From Paragonimus skrjabini miyazakii (lineage: Eukaryota > Platyhelminthes > Trematoda > Plagiorchiida > Troglotrematidae), in the NCBI GenBank assembly GCA_014338405.1, contig JTDE01001092.1, positions 48,768-112,767 of the forward strand: a stretch of 64,000 nt of DNA, given 5' to 3'. Under the pieces are notes generated by a model that was not told where the DNA came from, did no database searches, and saw only the letters and a list, made by a program, of their open reading frames with translations. The translations under genes and the position numbers were made by a program. Shown piece by piece: positions 1 to 12,182 of this stretch; positions within the stretch are counted from its first letter, which is position 1, and each line of letters starts with the position of its first letter.

Positions 1-89
1 TGGACATCACATTTGTAAGAATAGCAAAATGAACTACAGTTTCGTCTGATTAGGGCTTTGACATCAGGATATACTTCCCAACAAACAAG

Positions 90-185
90 CGTCTGTGCAG
101 ACTCAAATTCGATTCTAGTCGAAGCCCACCAGTAGCGCATGTTGTTGTCCGGATGGAACTTTGGCTTCTGCCCTAATGATACTAA
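90..185 (-). repeat. Decayed SINE fragment with hammerhead-like core
   Basis: Read on the minus strand, 95-141 gives CTGGTGG, a short stem (GCTTC / GAATC around a loop), GAAT, then TTTGAGTCTG. This lines up with the better preserved copies at 24141-24187 and 27141-27187, whose order is CTGANGA, stem II, GAAA. Both conserved core blocks carry substitutions (CTGATGA to CTGGTGG, GAAA to GAAT), so self-cleavage is not expected. I see no convincing tRNA-like head. The identity rests on alignment by eye to the other copies in this window. Confidence 0.5.
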
Positions 186-1984
186 GCTGTAGTGTTAAGT
201 ATAAAAGTCTTCCGTTAAACGTAAGGGATCCATCATACGAAAATATTGAGTCAAAAAGTCTGCGGATAGAACTAACGGGAAAACGATAAACGCGAATTGA
301 GATCTGATCTGAAAACTTCTATTTTTTACTGAAGCAGACAGACTTCGAAATAAAGATGGGCATAGAAGACAGTGTGGCAAAATTATGTGAATCGTTACAG
401 TTCAATTTTTGGTTAAAATACGCAAGGTACTCAATAATACAAAAAATGATACATACAAGATGCACTGAACGGATGAGAACCGACTTCACTTAACATGGCT
501 GTTATTTCCATTTAGGTTTCCACTCCGTCTTATGTCGTTACACTTCAGTATATCAGAGGACAAAATGAGCTTTCAGTATCTTACTGTCGGTCGGCTGAAC
601 TATATATATTGATAACTAACACAGTACTCTGTTTCGATGATCACCCGCGATAAAAAGTACTTTGCAACTTGAACCTAACCCAGGCATGCGTAGTCATTAC
701 ACAGAAACCAGAAATTTGAAAGAACGTCAGTTACGCAGCTGCTCGAGGTCTCAGGATTTCTGACAAAAAACGTAGATGACTATCGAAACGCGTAACAGAA
801 TCGCTTTTGGCGATTACCTCACAAGGACCGTAAACCATGGTTCATCGTGCAAGTTGCACTGAAAAACATGGGAGCTGTACAAGTTAAGCAGATCGCAATT
901 TCGAACTGATACCCTCTACCGGTTTATTGTTCAGATTAAGATAATCAGTTACAACTGCACTCGCTAACATTTCATGCTGTTGTTACGCAAAATGCACTTC
1001 CGTTTGCGGGTAGTATAATGAGTACATTCGGGAACCAAAGGGCAGGTGTCAGCGCCAGGAAGATGAGGGACCAGCAGCGCCCATTGAAACAGTATGTATG
1101 CATTATGGGGGACCTGCCATCAAGGCGAATGACAATACACTGCTGTTCAATGTGTGCGGACACATGCTAGCCACGCAAATGAGTGTACGCGTTCGGTGTT
1201 CCGCGTTTTCATATAAATGATTCCATGCATTGCATAACTTCGCTGGCCAAGATTCTTTCGCGGTCACAACTCCATTAGTGAGGATATATTGCTTCGATCA
1301 ACGTTCCAAGCACTCAGATGCCTCATGAGGAGGACAGCGAAGTAGCTTGATTTCGTTATCAATCCAGTAGGGCAAATACCTTTTGAGATCGTGAGGTTCC
1401 TGTCGCTCGTTCGAATCTAGTCGGAATCCGAATACTTCACATATCGATGGTTTCCTCTGGTACAAATTTGCCATACTAATTATTAGGGAAGCATAAACGT
1501 TTCATTCCCAGTATACGGGGCGATGTGCGATGTTGTTCTTAGATGAACTCATATAAAGTTGATGTTATTATGATACGAATGGTTGTCTTATCTCAAACAT
1601 TATTATGATGTGATTTGTCCTGATTGAGTTAGGAGTCAAACAGAAGTGTAACAACATATTCTGGAAGGAAAAACCAGTATACTGACTTGCCAAAGAGCAT
1701 GTATTCACACTAATTTGCATTACTATGCGCGTTGGTGAAACCATTTTATTACAAACGAAAGTATTTTTAACCTGAGTTTTAACCCCGACGACCAGGTGAA
1801 AACCAAAAGTTATCTGACTAACAATTCTTGCTCAGCGGTCATTCAACAGAAGCCATTTAAATTATAAACTACGGACTTAAGGTTCAGACAATACGGAAAA
1901 CTGTACACAATAGAGTTAAATGTGATCTCTTCTGTTAGCTAACAGAAACGGAAATAATCTGGTTAAACAGGTTGCTGAATGTTG
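186..1984. other. No gene recognised
   Basis: Only chance-length open frames occur here (about 60 codons). A stretch near 1405-1425 resembles a tRNA B box (GTTCGAATCTAG) but has no matching A box. Nothing else can be supported. Confidence 0.4.
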
Positions 1985-2600
1985 TAGTTTGCTTGGTACA
2001 CTTATCGTCCTGTGTATGATGCGGTGTCAGGTGTGGAATTCGTCGAAGCATACTTGGCTTGTTTGTAGAAAATCAGTCCTCAATTTGCATTCGTTTTGCC
2101 TTCTGCTCGTTGTAGTAAAAAACTATTTTTTGCCGTGTTTGCACGCGAAAGATGTTTGTTTTATTCCCTTTTATCCCTATCAGTACGTGCGAAGCAAAAC
2201 CTCCCTGCATGACATTGTTTAACATGCACTCACGTTCATCTCTGATTCATTGTTTTAGTTAACCAATCCCCGTTTATCTCGTGATTGTTTTGCAAGGTCA
2301 TTTCTGGTTGCTGTATCTTGAACGCCTTTTTTGTTGGATAATTTGAGCATTCCGTTAATTTATATTTAAGGTGAGAACATTTCTACTGTATTTATTGTCA
2401 ACAGCGCCAAATAACTTACATTCATTTCGACGGCCGTTTTAACGTTTTTTTGGACCCGGAAGACAGTTCTATTGACCTGACTGTCTGAGTCGGCGTCATT
2501 GGAATTGCTGATTGCGCGTTACTGGATGAATCGTCCTGAATTATCCGGAGTGATTTAATAGAAGTGAACCTCTCCTTTGATGGTTTATTAATTGTTGAAG
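1985..2600 (+). repeat. Dispersed repeat R1, uninterrupted copy
   Basis: This stretch resembles 23640-24440. Shared blocks in the same order include TGGCTTGTTTGTAGAAA (2051-2067, against TTGGTTTGTTTGTAGAAA in the second copy), TTGAACGCCTTT, CGTTTTTTTGGAC (2444-2456) and GGAATTGCTGATTGCGCGT (2500-2518, against a similar block at 24363). In R1 these blocks are continuous, while the second copy carries a SINE. A 77-codon frame at 1989-2222 lies in the repeat. I do not recognise the family; a decayed retroelement leader is possible. No target-site duplication was identified. Confidence 0.5.
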
Positions 2601-4531
2601 TTCGGTTACATTTTAATCATATATTTTTCGATTAGTATGATGCTCTATGAATGAGAATCAGGGTAAGCTACGACACCTCCCGCACATTTAAGCCCCATAA
2701 TATAGACACGCGAACACACATATTTATTAAAACAGATAAGGCTTTGTGAGTGCAGTCGTAATTTGCTATATGCAAGCCTTCTGTGACGTGCATCTAGACG
2801 TCCCCTCACTTCGGCTAGTGTAGGAGTTTAACCCAAACTCGAAAGTTGCCAACCGTGTAAGTTAGAAAACCCACGAAGTCCTACTTCGATGCCCAAAGAT
2901 AAATTGGACTGGTAGGTAGGTACATAAACAGTTTCACCTACGAATACTCTGGTTTTCAACAAACGAAATTAATTCGTGGCAATGGAGAAAAGTCCCAGTG
3001 AGAACAATTACGATTTCTACCTAACTTTAACTAGCCACTACGATCACATGAAGTTATAGAGTGTTTCTTCTACTGATGGGGTTACGGAGCAACACCGGGA
3101 GTTTGCAGTTCATATTCATTAAATTTACTAATCAATCGCCGCGTGATCAAGGCGTCGGACTATCAAAACAGTTGAATAGCTAGGAAGCAACGATAGAGTC
3201 TGCCAAAGCTTCTTGTAAGCGTAGACTTTTTGTCAGTTATTTATGCGGTCAGTAACGCACGGAACAATTTCCTGGTGAACTATTAATATGTTTTAATATG
3301 CACCGTACATAAATTGTATGAGCGAATGCAAAGCATATGATGTAATTCCCAAGGGGGACTTCACTGAAGCTTATTATAGTAGGTCCATAAATGTTAAAGA
3401 ACGCCTGTTTGGTGCGACAGATTGATCGATCCTGCTAATTTCCAGGTTTAACAAAACAACTGAGTAAAACCAGTCAAAACTGATTAACGTGAATGAACTG
3501 GAAATGATACTCGTTGTAATTATTAGCGCTGTTGTTAAAATGATTAAACGTGACACTGTCTGAACTGTACTTCAGTAGAACATACTGGTGAATCCATCTT
3601 TAAAAACAATCTGCACAGCTAATTTTCATGACTGACTATACAGAAAGCTAAGGAATACATGCTGATTTGGCGCATTTTGCAAAAACTCATTGACATGTAG
3701 ACATTTGGAAATCAAACAGTGAAACTGAATTAAAACATTTTGACACGTCATTGCTATTTTGAAGAGCTCAATATGACTAAGCCTGCCAACTTGTCATCTA
3801 AACGGGGACACTAACCGGACTGGAGTAAAGGGCCGCAAGGGACCAATTTTCAAGTGGTCCGCTGTGGGTGTAGACGCCCGGAATTTTTCATCCAATACGA
3901 TCTGAAATCGTCGAACGTAGCTGACGGCAGCACGAACGGCTTCCACCTGTTTTCAAAAGGATAAACGGAAAACATGTTTGATTTAAGATCAGTCTTATGG
4001 TTTAAATAGCAATAAAGCACCGTATATTGCCAATAAGACACTGGCTGTGGCTACGAGGATTCAAAAGTACAAACACAAAATGAAACTGGTGAGGTTCGAA
4101 ATAGGTGGGTTTACTACTTCTCACAGTAGGTGTAGAATGCTAGAAAATTTGAGCTTCACACATCGAACTAGAACATGATGAACAAAGAATATTGGGTCTT
4201 GCAGAAGTTATGAATGACAGCTGGGTTGCGGCTCGTTTAGGCACATATCTGTGCTACTTAAGTATAAGGCATTTGACTAAGTTGTGAAACAATGCTAACT
4301 AGGCTCACAGAGTTTAGGTTTAATAGCAGTTCATCCGGTTTATTGTTAATTGATCATAAGATGTAAAGAGCCCACATGAACTGTTTTTAAGGACACCGGT
4401 TAGGATGGAATGGCATGAGTGTGATCTCTTCTGTCATCAATAATAATGACGCTTTGTCAAATCGGAAGTCAATGCGGGACCCAGAAGTGCATCCGTTTGA
4501 AACATCTGAGATCGCATAACAACTCGGATGA
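2601..4531. other. No gene recognised
   Basis: The stretch is AT-rich with open frames of 60-63 codons only, and no paired splice signals around a convincing coding block were noticed. I see nothing assignable. Confidence 0.4.
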
Positions 4532-4888
4532 GTGTTCATGCAGAGTGGCCAACCAGTGCGTTTCATTCAGAAGGCGATAGAGTTGAAAGTTAAGCCACCC
4601 TCCGTAAATAAGAAACTTGCGTTTATTTGTCTTCCTTTCAATGGAGATCCTATGGCTGAAGTTATCCCAAGAAAGCTCAAAAAGTCAGTCGAAATAGCCT
4701 ACCTTGCTGCTCAATTGTGTGTAAGTTCCCGTTCAAAACCCGTTATCATGTCACAACTCAAAGACAAAATTCCATGTTCTACAACCAGTCGTTGTGTGCA
4801 CTCATTTGTTCGTTCGTGTCGAGCATCACACATTGATCGTACTACAAGGCGATTGTCTGACAGAGTGTGTGAACATCATCCTGCATGA
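4532..4888 (+). pseudogene. Penelope-like retroelement fragment, linker plus GIY-YIG-type end
   Basis: The 118-codon frame translates in the order typical of the C-terminal part of Penelope-like elements: a linker with LAFICLPFNGDPMAEVI, then QLKDKIPC, then HIDRTTRRLSDRVCEH at residues 100-115. In the family the last block reads YIG-T-L-R-EH, the GIY-YIG nuclease core. Here the Tyr and Gly of YIG are His and Asp, so the nuclease would be inactive. No reverse-transcriptase domain precedes it, so the copy is 5'-truncated. The family assignment is by motif recognition, without a search. Confidence 0.65.
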
Positions 4889-5204
4889 TTAAACAGTGAT
4901 TTGACTAAGACGGTCTCAAGCGCGATTGTTGCTCATGGAACAATTTCCAATGTTCATAACTAACACTAGACATCAGTGTCCGAGTGCATGAACTCCATAA
5001 ATTTCGGATTTAACACATGTCTACTCGTGAGTAGCGTGTATTATTTGGCAAAATGTTCATGTTTACGAATGTCACATCGGTATTGCACCATACAGTTAAA
5101 AAATACTAGACAGTTGCATCTTCCAGCAATATATTCCCTATCGTCGAGTTAGCAAAAACGATTTCTAGCAAATAATAAAATAGTAGTCCAGCCTCATTCA
5201 GTGT

Positions 5205-5335
5205 GGTGTAAAATGAGCTGTGGCGAATACGGTCGCCACATGAAAACATGACCGGGATTCAATTCTCAGCCGTCCCATAGATATGCACTACTGACGAGCT
5301 CCAACAGAAGGAAAAATCGAGGATGTTTCTGTTCA
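5205..5335 (+). repeat. tRNA-derived SINE with hammerhead-like core, decayed
   Basis: A tRNA-like head precedes GCACTACTGACGAGCTCC at 5286-5303. CTGACGA satisfies the hammerhead CUGANGA block, and the upstream GCACTA is shared with the other copies. The second half of stem II and the GAAA block are damaged (GAAGGAAAAA). The copy has diverged from those at 24061 and 27121. A 109-codon minus-strand frame over this element is regarded as chance. Confidence 0.55.
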
Positions 5336-7029
5336 AACGACGTTATTTGAAATTTCACGAGATCGAGAGACATGTGGTAGATTGTGAGTGAATGTCGATC
5401 CGAAAATAAACAAATTTCAATTGAAAGATATTGGTTGAATTGTGTTGAAAAGTAAAAAAAGGCAGAGAGGTGAGAAAAATGTCTCCGAAAAATTACACGA
5501 CCACTGCAGACTGTTATCGCATTCTCAGTTCGATGCACTAGTCTCATTCCAGTTGGCGATGTTGGAGTCAAATTCCATGAGAGCACGATGCACATCGTTG
5601 TTTAGTCAACAGTACAGTTGCTCTATCACTTTTGTCAGTGATCTGTCTTTGAATTAATGATCGTACGAAAAAGCCTCATATGACCACTAATTTACTTCGT
5701 AGTTGCGCTGTTTTCTTCATGCCACCGGTTTACAAAATGGAGGATTTGTCAGCCTTAGCAGACATTATCGAATCACCCTCCTTCGCAATACGATGTACGA
5801 AACGAGGGGTCAGCTTTCTGGAAATGTGCAGCCTGAAGCTAAACTAAATGAAACTGTTTGTGTTTACAAAAGCCGGCTTCCTGATAACCAACTTACGTGG
5901 TCAGTTTACTGAAAATAGGAAAATATAAGATTGGTGAATACTCACTGAGTGGAGCAAACCTCTTCCTTCCGAAGGTCATGCCAACTTTATATTTATGCAC
6001 GAGGTCCATTCACGCTATACTTTTTCATTTAGCCTAAGTAAATCAACGGATAATAAGACATTAAAAACATCAAGTTCAATCCATAATGAACTTTGCCGCA
6101 CTTACCGTTGATCAGACGAAGTGCTCTTATTCCATTTCTCACACCATCAGTCGATCCGAACTAGAGATCCATTTATCATTGCACTAGAACCTAATTATAC
6201 CATCTGTCTTTTGTCCCAACGTTATAAGACAGTTGGATAGTGCAATCGCTTGCTGTGCATAACGACGTTTCACCTCCTCAAATAGCACGTACAAATATCT
6301 TAAAACTTCTACAGTTCACTTACAACTTCCAGAATTTGTACCTACCCTCTTTGTGAATCGAGATATTTTCAACCTATAGACCGATCGTTCCACGTGTTTA
6401 AGACATCAGGCTGAGAATACAACTGCTAAATTAAGTGCTTTTTTACATTTGAACTGAAAACAAGGTAGTGGAGAAGCCTGTTTTCGGTTCATTATTATCA
6501 AGCTAAACACGCAGCACTTGTCTCATAATTCTAAAACAGAATTATTAATGTTGTAACCGAATAACGGTTGATTAATGAGTTCTCTTGAACCAACGTCAAA
6601 AATCTTATCAAAACCCCAGTTGAACAGTAGGTCTTGGCGGGATTACGGGGTGGGGGTTGGTCAAGACAGTTTTAAGGCCTGAATGGAACGTTCTTAAGCA
6701 GAGGATGGGGGTTGTGCATGCGACTCATAATAGCTTCAGCTGCGGACAGAATCTCCCGTCCCAGTTGCGTTGACTGGATGACATTCTTTCCGTAGATTGA
6801 GTAAAATGTCGCTATCACATTGATAGACGGAAGAGAATCCACAAGATGCGATAGTCTGGTGTTGCTGATAGAATTTTGTATTCCATTTTTGAGCCAAACT
6901 GAGTAATATTCAAGGTTTCGTTCAGATTATCGTCTTTTATGACGCCAACACGACTGATTCCACAGAAACAAATGAACGAGCGCTCTCAGTTCATAATCTC
7001 AGAAGCAAATACTATCATTTAACCATGGG
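5336..7029. other. Mostly unassigned sequence upstream of a Penelope-like fragment
   Basis: Open frames of 69-71 codons at 5442-5657 and 5703-5912 have no support beyond openness. On the minus strand, 6600-7000 may hold decayed 3' parts of the Penelope-like fragment at 7030-7460, but I see no GIY-YIG motif there. Nothing else is assignable. Confidence 0.35.
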
Positions 7030-7460
7030 AACAAAACTGAATTGAAATTAGACACAACGTTCGACGGCGCAAAAGGTTTTAGTAACCTCGTATGATAGCG
7101 CACAGTTGATGCCTTCGGACAGTTTGCCACTCTTAAATGGTATGGTAATATGCACGACTTTCTTTCCTGCCAAAATCGGCAGCGCCTTTTCATTCCTCTG
7201 CTGCATGGTTCTGTTTATGATTCCGTAAGGACAATCATTTTTGTACGAATGTTGCGCATATAGATACCAACTTCCATGCATACTCCTATGGCTCTGCCCA
7301 TCCAACAGTTAAGTGGTTTTTTTTCGAGGTAGGTGGCACAGAGTTGTTTAAATGGATGTACCGACAATTCAAAGTACCCATCTTGTGTGTCATTTGATGA
7401 ATTAAGCCACTGGCATGCTAGCATCCACGTAAAATCAAGTTCTGGTACTGTCTTGGACAA
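7030..7460 (-). pseudogene. Penelope-like element fragment, end of reverse transcriptase and linker, frameshifted
   Basis: Two overlapping minus-strand frames continue each other. The frame at 7460-7215 contains FTWMLACQWLNSS, DGYFELSVH and TYLEKKPLNCWMGRA. After a frameshift near 7260-7290, a second frame gives NEKALPILAGKK and VHITIPFKSGKLSEGI. The order matches the region after the reverse-transcriptase palm of Penelope-like elements: an H/R-K-P-T block, a YL block, then an IPF-LSE linker. The frameshift and altered blocks mean it is dead. It lies just beyond the proposed 3' end of gene model A, opposite in sense to the copy at 4532. Confidence 0.6.
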
Positions 7461-7603
7461 AGTTCACCCCATAATCACATCAAGATATATTGCTTAAGTG
7501 ACTGATTACTTCCTTGACTGACCTCATTAAACATCCGTTTTCCGTTTACCCATTTAACGATTCCCTTTGGAAATTGTGATACAAATATGATATACTTAAC
7601 CTG

Positions 7604-7729
7604 TTAGTAAACTACTGAAAGCGAGCCTGCTCCCTGTATTGTATTTATCATCATTGCGTTGAAAAATTTTAAGCCACACAGCGATTTGTATGCATCCAGA
7701 CCATTGGGAAAATCAGCCCAGCAATTGTA
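7604..7729 (-). CDS. Gene A, possible terminal exon
   Basis: The frame opens after an acceptor (GCTTAGCCAACAG) in phase 0 and runs 41 codons to a TAA. It includes YNCWADFPNGLDAYKSLCG. The phase matches the end of the exon at 8639-8767. A GTAGTT just before the stop could be a donor instead, in which case the gene continues. Support is splice phase only. Confidence 0.42.
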   Translation of the reverse strand, partial: YNCWADFPNGLDAYKSLCGLKFFNAMMINTIQGAGSLSVVY

Positions 7730-8638
7730 CTGTTGGCTAAGCAATAACATACATCTGGTTTTTGAAGCACCTGATTTCCAAATAATCAGCTGGTGTGGGA
7801 TTAACATATCAACCTGAAGGTATCACAACTAACTGAAGTGATTGCATAATTTTACGGTGGCTATTTTTCATGAGTTCGTGCAAGGTTTTTTACCTATCAG
7901 TGTTCTTGAAGTAATTTTTAGATTACAACATTCTGATAGCATTTCAGCCTTGTTGCCAGAATGTTTGTTTCCTGTTATAATTTGTAACTGCTTCAGAGTT
8001 GTTGTCGTTTAGACATAAGCTTTATAAAATATTTCCACCCTTCAACCTTATGTCTTATCACAAAGTGGCTGTCTCACAAATCGCTGGCACTTGAGAAGCC
8101 ATTTCCACCCTCGTGGCGTTGCCGTCGATAACCTTGAGCTCTTGCTTCCAGTATTAGGACAAACGTTTATTTTTTGCAATCCTCAATAAAATCAACTTGA
8201 CGAAGGTGAATTAGTAAACAGTCAAAAGCATCACTTCTTCTTGAATTTGCAAACGACGTACGTTCTATGTTCTTATAATGAATTCTTCCTACACCTTGTG
8301 TACAAGTACTTTTGAAACGCTACGCTGTGTAATTAGACACAGCTCCGTCTTTCGTTATCGCACTGTATATTGCTATTTCATCGTTTGATGTCAGTAGTGG
8401 ATTCTAGTTCTTCTTAATTTGCACACATTGTGGTGACAGTGGTTTCAGTCGTAGCATAGCATATTAGTTGCCAGGAATTAAACGCACGCGCAACCTCTTT
8501 GGTACTTTCAGCTAATGGAGCTGACGGAACTAAGATTCATACGAAACCGTTTGATACTGTATCAGTTTTATGATAATAGTATTGTGAGGTTTAATGCCAA
8601 TTGGCCTATCAAACTAGTCTACAAACGGGCGCTCGGAC

Positions 8639-8767
8639 CTGTACACTAGAATTTATTAACATCAAACTACGAGAGCTGCCTAGGATGCAAAAGACCACCC
8701 ATTCATGTTCTGCCTCAATGGGTTCCCGAGCCCTGCCGTATAAGTGAACGCTGTCATTAGATTTCAT
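8639..8767 (-). CDS. Gene A exon
   Basis: A strong acceptor (CATTATTATTCTCCAG) opens 43 codons in phase 0, containing SVHLYGRAREPIEAEHEW, which end in phase 0 at CAG/GTCCGA. Phase fits both the 689-nt exon upstream and the terminal exon downstream. The donor is not ideal. A second acceptor 31 nt upstream (GATACTAG) would lengthen the exon but change phase. Confidence 0.55.
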
Positions 8768-9034
8768 CTGGAGAATAATAATGGGGCTTGTTCTAGTATC
8801 AGACGCAGAGACAAAAAGAGGTAAGAGAAAGTCCACAGTTTAGAGATATTGGTAACTCAGTGGATAGTATAAACGTGTTCTCCTGCGTAGCAGTTGGTTC
8901 ATAATTCTGTTGAGTGGTATAAATGCGAGTTTACATGATTGAATAAACAGCTGCTGAACAGTCTAGCTAAAACTTCTCTTCACTGTAAATCTACAGTATT
9001 TGTGGCACAAGTTTAACTAGATGACGGAACATAC

Positions 9035-9723
9035 CAAAGCATTCGCGTCCATCTCCAAATTGACCGGTTCAGTTCTGTTTCCATGCTCGATGAGAGGCGG
9101 TCTGATTGATTCAGTGTAACGAGCTGTCTGAGTGATTTGGGGTAGCAAATGAGCCAGGCGTAGTGTCATCAGAATGCAGTCAAACGCTGGAATTGCAACG
9201 AACGTAGGTACCAATTCGTCCGTTACGTAATGTTGGCACATTCTTAGCCACCAAGTAGATCGTTCGCCGTTGAACAGCTGACGAAGTAGAGCAACGTTTA
9301 GAAAATAGCCGTCCGGAAATATATCCACAATCTGGGTGGGTTTCATCCTCCAGTCGGGAGTCGGAGGTTGACTAGTAGGATTTGCAGACTCAAGGCCTTG
9401 ACCACAAATCACCAGCAAATCATACTGCACCAGCTCATCAAGACTAGACCGTAGTATTTTAAGACAAGCGTAAGTCATTAAGTTCGGCTGAAAGACGATG
9501 TAGGTTGTCAGTAACTCCAACGTTAACTCAGCATCATACCAACGGATTAGTCTCGTCAGTTCAGGGAAAGCCTGTGGGTAAATCGTGAAACATTGAAAGT
9601 TTAGCAAGTGACTGACAGAAGTTTGTAATCTACTGGCCTTATTGAGGAATACATTGACGGATATCCGAAGCCTGGTGAACCAGTTTGGTAACACAACTTC
9701 AGTGATCAAAAGTTCATCAATAT
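9035..9723 (-). CDS. Gene A, largest exon (229 codons)
   Basis: This is the longest uninterrupted frame of the window and far above chance length. The acceptor is GTGTCGTCACAG and the donor is TTTG/GTATGT, both close to consensus. The exon begins with two bases of a split codon and ends in phase 0. The translation is helix-rich with conserved-looking stretches such as LPNWFTRLRISVNVFL, AFPELTRLIRWYDAELTLEL and DELVPTFVAIPAFDCILMT, and a proline-rich linker SQPPTPDW near residue 115. I see no known catalytic motif. It is probably part of a helical-repeat scaffold protein, but the family is not identified. Confidence 0.88.
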
Positions 9724-10281
9724 CTGTGACGACACAGTCACTAAGGACATAATAGAGTTATCACAATTTAGGAGTGCTGCAATTTCAATGATAGCACTAC
9801 GAGGCTAAGACAACTACATGAATATATGAGCTAAAATGTCTTGCTTTAAAAATCTTCCAGAACAAAGTAATCTAACTCTTGACCAGGGAGGCAATATTGT
9901 GGAAAGAGCAGTGGACGTACAGATCGAATGAAAAAAACCAGAAAGATACTGACGAAAATTATGTTCCAATTATATTGTCAAATTACGTTAACACAAAGTA
10001 AAGTACAACTAACTGAATTCGATTTTATAATTTTACATAATTTAATAAGCTTGTATAATCTTGTATAATTTGTATAATTTTTTAAATATATTAACTGGAA
10101 GGCGAATTAAGAGTTACTACAGTTTTGAGGATAGAGCAATAATAAAAAAAATTATTTAATCAATGTTAACGTTGCTGAACTTTCGTCTGACGTCTTTTCA
10201 CATTCGAAAGGACAGACTGTAGTGATGAGTAGTTTGCTGCAGATAAAGGTCTGTACCGTACACGAACAAATCAGCGTATAC
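9724..10281 (-). other. Gene A intron, AT-rich
   Basis: This intron lies between the 146-nt and 689-nt exons. It contains an AT-rich stretch with the tandem units listed at 10049-10085. Nothing else was seen. Confidence 0.55.
10049..10085. repeat. Short AT-rich tandem repeat
   Basis: The unit CTTGTATAAT is repeated about three times, the last copy slightly altered (TTGTATAATTT), inside an intron of gene A. Confidence 0.7.
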
Positions 10282-10427
10282 AATTCCAATCATCCGTATA
10301 CTTCTTTTTAATCCGGTCACTTTCTGAATTATCTTTGTCAATTTGGGCCGCTTTCACAGTTCCTGATAGTTCTTCAGATACTCCCACCCACCAGTCTAGT
10401 AAAGGCTTGAATTCCACCTCGTATGGG
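10282..10427 (-). CDS. Gene A exon
   Basis: The acceptor CTTCTGAATTTGCTTCAAG opens one base of a split codon, then 48 codons with YEVEFKPLLDWWVGVSEEL and a charged stretch DNSESDRIKKK. The donor AATT/GTATAC leaves one base. Both phases fit the flanking exons (11405-11602 and 9035-9723). A second possible donor lies slightly earlier (AAGAA/GTATAC) but breaks phase. Confidence 0.72.
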
Positions 10428-11404
10428 CTTGAAGCAAATTCAGAAGTATGTGAATACTTTTCGTTTATTACTCACCAACACTTTGAGTAACTTGGTATAG
10501 CACAACACAATCAAAAAACCATTTGTGAGTGTACACACTAATGATTCATGTGATCTAACTCAAGGCCACATCCAGTTAGATTATGTTGGACAGCAGGTTA
10601 TGCACATTGCAAGGTGGATTTAGGCAGTGACACATATGAAACGTTTAGCAAACTTAACACGAAAAACAAAAGGATATATGAAACGATAACGGCTGGTTAG
10701 GAATTATAATAAATATTCGTTTCACACGGTTAGTGTTCACCAAAAGTCAGGCCAAATAATGAACTAGGGAAGAAGAACTCAAGAGTGATCACATTTAAAC
10801 GAATATTTAGTGTATGGGGTGCCCCTAGTGTTTACAAAGGTAACATGAAGAGCACGACTGGAATCCGATCCTAATTTAAGGCACAACCTTAAGAGTGCTG
10901 CATGGCATACTTAAGAAGCAAGTGATTTAGCCGTCTGCAAATCGGGTGTACGCTCAACTAAATTTGTCACTACGACTGAAATGAGGACATCATTAGTAAA
11001 TTTAAATGCAACCTATTGTGAAAAAGATTTCTAAATAGTTATAAAGAGATAAAGCACTTATCATCTGTTGCGTTACCTATTATTGGCGAAGGAAACTAAT
11101 CACCGATTTTTGTTTTTCAGACCAATACAAACACAAAGACCTGTCCAATATTTTGCTAGTGGACACCTGAAACAGTCATTTGCATAGGGCTGTGGAAGAA
11201 TGATTTAAATCATATTATCTTATATGTAGCTTATATTTAGCCTCTTGGTAACAACGTTCGTCCTTCAAACAATCGGTTTCAGGTTCGAACTCTAAGTACT
11301 GAGATTGTTCCACATTACATTTGTGCAACCTGGCAATATTCAGCGCACGTACGACTTTTGCGTATTACGACAGTAAATGTACGTATACTGCAAAGATAAC
11401 TTAC

Positions 11405-11602
11405 CTTATACAGATTGTGAAACTGTATATGTTGCTTAAAAGAATATTCCCTATGCCTGCTAAACGCGAGAGCCATTTTAGATACATGAACAATAAACCG
11501 TATGAGTCAAAACACTGACCGGCGTAAACGTAATAGTCGAGGGCTACGTCTTCCCAAATGGACCCTTTTGGAATTATGCTTAGAGAGTGCATTTCGATTA
11601 AA
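11405..11602 (-). CDS. Gene A exon
   Basis: The acceptor is AACTGTCTGCAG and the donor is an ideal AAG/GTAAGT. It encodes 65 codons including SIWEDVALDYYVYAG and GLLFMYLKWLSRLAGIGNIL, a strongly hydrophobic helical stretch that could be a buried helix pair or a membrane segment. It ends with two bases of a codon, matching the exon at 10282-10427. Confidence 0.75.
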
Positions 11603-11966
11603 CTGCAGACAGTTGTTGAGATCACATCTGATCATTTATGTTGGTGACTGTGTACCACTTAGTCAACAGGTGTCACGTTTTCAGTCATCCTAATGAGACA
11701 CCTATTTCAGTACATCTCTTTTACAGCCGGTAATGGGCAAATGAATGTTAGCTACCAGTAAGCCTGTACACATGTTAAGTTACTACAGTCTGCTCGATTA
11801 AATGAACTTTGGGAATTGAATTGGCAATGCAGTAAAGTCGAGCAGCTGATCTGTTTTAATATATGAAGACCAAGAAACAGTTTTATCCGAAAAAATGCAA
11901 CTTTAAAAGCGAATAGGTAAAATTAAAAGAAGTACAGTTAATATTATGGACACCAGTAGAACACAC

Positions 11967-12182
11967 CCTTCTTGCGCACTGTCGTAGTTCCCTTGGCTCC
12001 GCTACAAGATTTTCACACGAAACATTGAGCAATGAGGAAAGAATCGTACGCAGCCTTGACATTCCTGGTTCACTGACGGAAGTAACACTCGACTTTGAAG
12101 CTGACACTTTCCAACTTGCCATAGAAATCCTTCGTACCAGTTCGTTCTTCCATAAACTTGATCTGCTAGCATCTTGTTTATG
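11967..12182 (-). CDS. Gene A exon
   Basis: An excellent acceptor (CTAACTGTTTCTTCTGTAG) opens 72 codons in phase 0, ending at AGG/GTGTGT. The translation has a basic, Ser-rich start (KNELVRRISMASWKVSASKS; the RRIS block would suit a basophilic kinase) followed by SRLRTILSSLLNVSCENL, a helical block. Phase joins it to the exon at 13264-13363. The next exon (11602) does not follow in phase, so one exon is missing between them. Confidence 0.8.

Noticed and set aside
5266..5595. 109-codon minus-strand open frame
   Set aside because: It overlaps the hammerhead SINE on the other strand, has no splice context, and its length is expected by chance at this base composition.
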